NCBI GenBank assembly: GCA_002633315.1
Contig: NWBN01000031.1
Span: 248,001 to 312,000 of the forward strand
Length of the DNA stretch: 64,000 bases
Direction: 5' to 3'
Origin: Bacteroidales bacterium Phil6
Lineage (GTDB): Bacteria > Bacteroidota > Bacteroidia > Bacteroidales > F082
Shown here piece by piece: positions 61,387 through 64,000 of the stretch. How positions within the stretch are numbered: the first letter of the stretch is position 1; each line of letters opens with the position of its first letter. The notes below the pieces were generated by a model that was not told where the DNA came from, searched no databases, and saw only the letters and a program-made list of their open reading frames with translations. The translations under genes and the position numbers were made by a program.

Positions 61387-62113
61387 TTTGTTTCTCGATA
61401 TAAGGTAAATATAACTCTAATGTGTTCTTTATCATATCATTTACTCCGTTAGACGTTATCGTTCCGCCGGATATGGCATCGACGGCATATTTTTGTTCTT
61501 CTGTGTCAAGTGCGGAGATGCCGCCTTTGACGACAGCAATAGACTTGAAAACACCGTTTTTGAATAATCTCTTGTCTTTGAATTGATTTGAGAATTTTTC
61601 CGTCGTTATTTCGGCTCCCAAACCCGGTGTCTCGGATTTGTGGTCGAAGACAGTGCCTATCACAGTGTCGAAATCTTCCGACAGTGCCATATATCCCCAT
61701 ATAGGACCCCAAAGCCCGGTGCCTTGCAATGGTATTACATTAATAATTCTATTGTCATATTGCAATACATATACAGGAAGTGAATAATCTTTATTGTCAG
61801 CCATTTTTGACAATTCGTTTTTAAGATTAATGTTGAAAGCTTTGCATTTTGTTTTAACGGCATCGCTACATTCATCTATAATAGTCCCATCATTGTTAAT
61901 AATAAGCATCTTGGTACAATATTTGTCGAATAATGAATATACATCTTCATTATTTGTCACTGTAATACCGGCAGCTTTCATGATATTCACCATCTTTTCA
62001 TTGTCTTCGTTTTTTTTCTGCAAAGGATATAACAATGTTGCCGTTGCAGAAAGTATTATCGCTACAATTATCACAAGTGTTATGGTATATCTGAAAATAT
62101 ATCCGTTCGTCAT
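61373..62113 (-). CDS. nqrC: Na+-translocating NADH:quinone reductase subunit C
   Basis: Subunit of 246 residues with one N-terminal membrane helix (about 8-28) and a periplasmic FMN domain. The covalent FMN site is [13 protein letters not shown], with the Thr of the S-G-x-T motif as flavin-phosphate acceptor (flavinylation by ApbE, which is not in this window). [12 protein letters not shown] is the second family signature. It overlaps nqrB by 4 nt and nqrD by 14 nt. Confidence 0.96.
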   Translation of the reverse strand: MTNGYIFRYTITLVIIVAIILSATATLLYPLQKKNEDNEKMVNIMKAAGITVTNNEDVYSLFDKYCTKMLIINNDGTIIDECSDAVKTKCKAFNINLKNELSKMADNKDYSLPVYVLQYDNRIINVIPLQGTGLWGPIWGYMALSEDFDTVIGTVFDHKSETPGLGAEITTEKFSNQFKDKRLFKNGVFKSIAVVKGGISALDTEEQKYAVDAISGGTITSNGVNDMIKNTLELYLPYIEKQNDKQ

Positions 62114-63264
62114 GAGGACCTCCTTTCCGTTTTGGCAAGACGGCGTTTGCGTTTTCTGATGTTATTGTTTACGACTACATAATCTATAAAAGGAGCGAAA
62201 AAGTTCATGAGAAGGATGGAAAGCATCATTCCTTCAGGATAAGCCTGATTGATAACTCTTATCATGATGGCAATGGCGCCGACGAGGAAGCCGTAGATTA
62301 TTTTCCCCGTATTGGTCTGAGCAGCTGTCACCGGGTCTGTTGCCATGAAGAAAGCTCCAAAAAGGAAACCACCTATGAGGAAATGTTGCCAGAAGGTTAC
62401 CTCCATGGCAGGAGTGCTGCCTATTAGGTTGAATGTCAATGACATTATTATGGCTCCGGCAAAAACTGACAATAAAATCCTCAAACTTATCACTTGTGTC
62501 AATATCAGGAACATGCCGCCTGTCAAGATGGCGAGTTTGGAGGTTTCTCCGACGCTTCCCGGCATGAAGCCGAAAAACATGTCTGATATGTTTAATGATT
62601 CCATCACGTTGCTTCCGTTAAGCAGTTCTCCTAATGGCGTAGCACCACTATAAGCATCGGGTTTGTCAGCAATCCAGATATCATCGCCGGACATCTTGGA
62701 CGGATATGAGAAGAAAAGAAAAGCACGGGCGAGAAGGGCAGGATTGACGATATTCATTCCGGTGCCCCCGAATACTTCTTTACCTATTATGACAGCGAAG
62801 GCAACAGCAATGGCAAGCATCCACAACGGTATGTCCGGCGGCATTATCAACGGTATCAGAAACCCTGTCACAAAATAGCCTTCGTTGACCTGTTCATGAC
62901 GCACCTCTGCAAAAATAAATTCTATTGCAAGACCGACAATGTAACTCACGAGATACATGGGAATGACTTTCATGAGTCCATAACCGACTGTATGCCAAAA
63001 TGTTACATTTTCTCCTGATGATAAGAAATGCTGATATCCTACGTTGAAAATACCAAAGAAGAAACAAGGCATCAGAGCTATCATCACAAAAATCATGTTA
63101 CGTTTCATATCCACGGCATCACGAATATGAGAGCCGTTTTCTGTGACAGTGTCGGGAACATAAAGAAATGTCTCGAAGGCATCGAATGTTGAGTGCAGTT
63201 TCTCAAACTTGCCACCTTTCTCAAAAGCCGGTTTTATCTTGTCTAAAAAAGCTCTTAATCCCAT
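62110..63264 (-). CDS. nqrB: Na+-translocating NADH:quinone reductase subunit B
   Basis: Polytopic subunit of 384 residues, the main Na+ channel and riboflavin/FMN carrier. The covalent FMN motif is DAYSGATPLGELL (Thr in S-G-A-T), near residue 205. FVTGFLIPLIMPPDIPLWMLA and EVFGGTGMNIVNPAL are family signatures. It lies 4 nt after nqrA. Confidence 0.97.
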   Translation of the reverse strand: MGLRAFLDKIKPAFEKGGKFEKLHSTFDAFETFLYVPDTVTENGSHIRDAVDMKRNMIFVMIALMPCFFFGIFNVGYQHFLSSGENVTFWHTVGYGLMKVIPMYLVSYIVGLAIEFIFAEVRHEQVNEGYFVTGFLIPLIMPPDIPLWMLAIAVAFAVIIGKEVFGGTGMNIVNPALLARAFLFFSYPSKMSGDDIWIADKPDAYSGATPLGELLNGSNVMESLNISDMFFGFMPGSVGETSKLAILTGGMFLILTQVISLRILLSVFAGAIIMSLTFNLIGSTPAMEVTFWQHFLIGGFLFGAFFMATDPVTAAQTNTGKIIYGFLVGAIAIMIRVINQAYPEGMMLSILLMNFFAPFIDYVVVNNNIRKRKRRLAKTERRSS

Positions 63265-63268
63265 AACA

Positions 63269-64000
63269 TTAATTCATTTCTTTATGTATTAAATCTATAC
63301 CTTCTCTTATGATTTTCTGTATAGGTGTTTTTGAGGGATCTATAACCTCGCATAATGCAAAATCTTCTTCATCGACTTCGTAGATGCCAAGATTCTCCAT
63401 AAGATCTATATCTTTGATGATGCACGCCTTGATGAGTTGCAGGGGAAAAATGTCGAAAGGAAAGATTTTCTCGAACTCTCCTGTCATGATATAAGGACGA
63501 ACTCCGCCATGCATATTGGTATCCAACACATATTTGCGTTTTGGAAAGAGATATGACAGGAAGGTATGGGAAAAACTGAATTTGTTGATGTTCGGTGCCA
63601 ACCATCCGAACAACTCATGATGTCGTCCTTCCGGTATCACTGTCACGGCATTGTCGTAAAAAGAGATAAAACCATCTCTATCTATCTTTTTCCCTGTCAA
63701 TACATTGCCGCTTATATATCGGTTCTCTTTGTCACCGGTGTTGTTATTTACAAGATCCGAGATACATGTTCCTATAATAGATTGGTAATAATGAGGATGT
63801 AACACTTCGGAACCTGTCAGAGCGAATACTCTTTCGCCGTTGTAATATCCGGTTTCAAAAAGTTCTCCTATTGTAAGTATATCTTGAGGATAACAATACC
63901 AAATTATCTCACCTTTGTTGATAGGATCGAGTCTGTTGATTTGAGTACTCACGTTGCCGGCAGGATGCGGACCGGTAAAATAATTGATATTCACTCCTTT
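63269..64000 (-). CDS. nqrA: Na+-translocating NADH:quinone reductase subunit A, partial
   Basis: C-terminal 243 residues of the first nqr subunit, a soluble quinone-associated protein. The frame continues through the window edge (Lys-Gly precede the Val-Asn-Ile), so the GTG at 63994 is not a real start; the visible part begins with VNINYFTGPHPAGNVSTQI. VFALTGSEV, FGWLAPNINKFSFSHTFLS and the C-terminal FDIFPLQLIKACIIKDIDLMENLGIYEVDEEDFALCE match NqrA. Confidence 0.95.
   Translation of the reverse strand, partial: KGVNINYFTGPHPAGNVSTQINRLDPINKGEIIWYCYPQDILTIGELFETGYYNGERVFALTGSEVLHPHYYQSIIGTCISDLVNNNTGDKENRYISGNVLTGKKIDRDGFISFYDNAVTVIPEGRHHELFGWLAPNINKFSFSHTFLSYLFPKRKYVLDTNMHGGVRPYIMTGEFEKIFPFDIFPLQLIKACIIKDIDLMENLGIYEVDEEDFALCEVIDPSKTPIQKIIREGIDLIHKEMN

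Overview
The window looks like chromosomal DNA of a member of the Bacteroidales (Bacteroidota). It is AT-rich, and several genes are preceded by the TAnnTTTG -7 element typical of this phylum. It carries two large secreted proteins with type IX secretion C-terminal sorting domains, a complete moxR-bat (aerotolerance) operon, a Na+-translocating NADH:quinone reductase (nqr) operon, lipid A/Kdo genes and a PUR-alpha-like DNA/RNA-binding protein. The species cannot be named from the sequence alone.

Layout. 1-5.1 kb: chromosome partition operon on the minus strand (parA-parB-DUF5683-dapB-lepB, lepB cut by the window edge), then a PUR-like protein divergent from a DEDDh exonuclease. 5.1-8.8 kb: tricorn-type protease and the RNase P RNA gene rnpB. 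8.8-14.5 kb: an orphan small gene and a putative DNA-damage mutagenesis cassette (alternative DnaE polymerase and DinB, divergent from a LexA-like S24 repressor with an apparent Ala-Gly cleavage site and direct repeats at its promoter). 14.5-28.5 kb: cell envelope and secreted proteins (three larger lipoproteins, a GH20 hexosaminidase, two sorting-domain proteins, a 41-residue lipoprotein) with rdgB and ung between them. 28.7-37.8 kb: the moxR-bat operon and an ECF sigma factor. 38.3-45.5 kb: DUF2520, KdsC-like phosphatase, UbiA prenyltransferase, Maf, SurE, LpxB and ComEC.

45.6-58.6 kb: an accessory defence island just downstream of a tRNA-Asp gene. Its core is a type III restriction-modification pair (mod, res) together with a SNF2-type helicase and a DUF4391 protein. 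Every junction between these four core genes contains an additional, more AT-rich gene: a membrane-anchored protein of unknown function and two Fic-domain enzymes, both with class II auto-inhibition motifs. The mod gene has an AT-rich centre between GC-rich ends, which looks like a swapped target recognition domain. Repeats, a hairpin and a candidate promoter sit at the gene junctions. This island is the best candidate in the window for a less described system.

58.9-64 kb: nqrA (partial)-B-C-D-E-F on the minus strand. No rRNA genes, insertion sequences, integrases or CRISPR arrays were seen.
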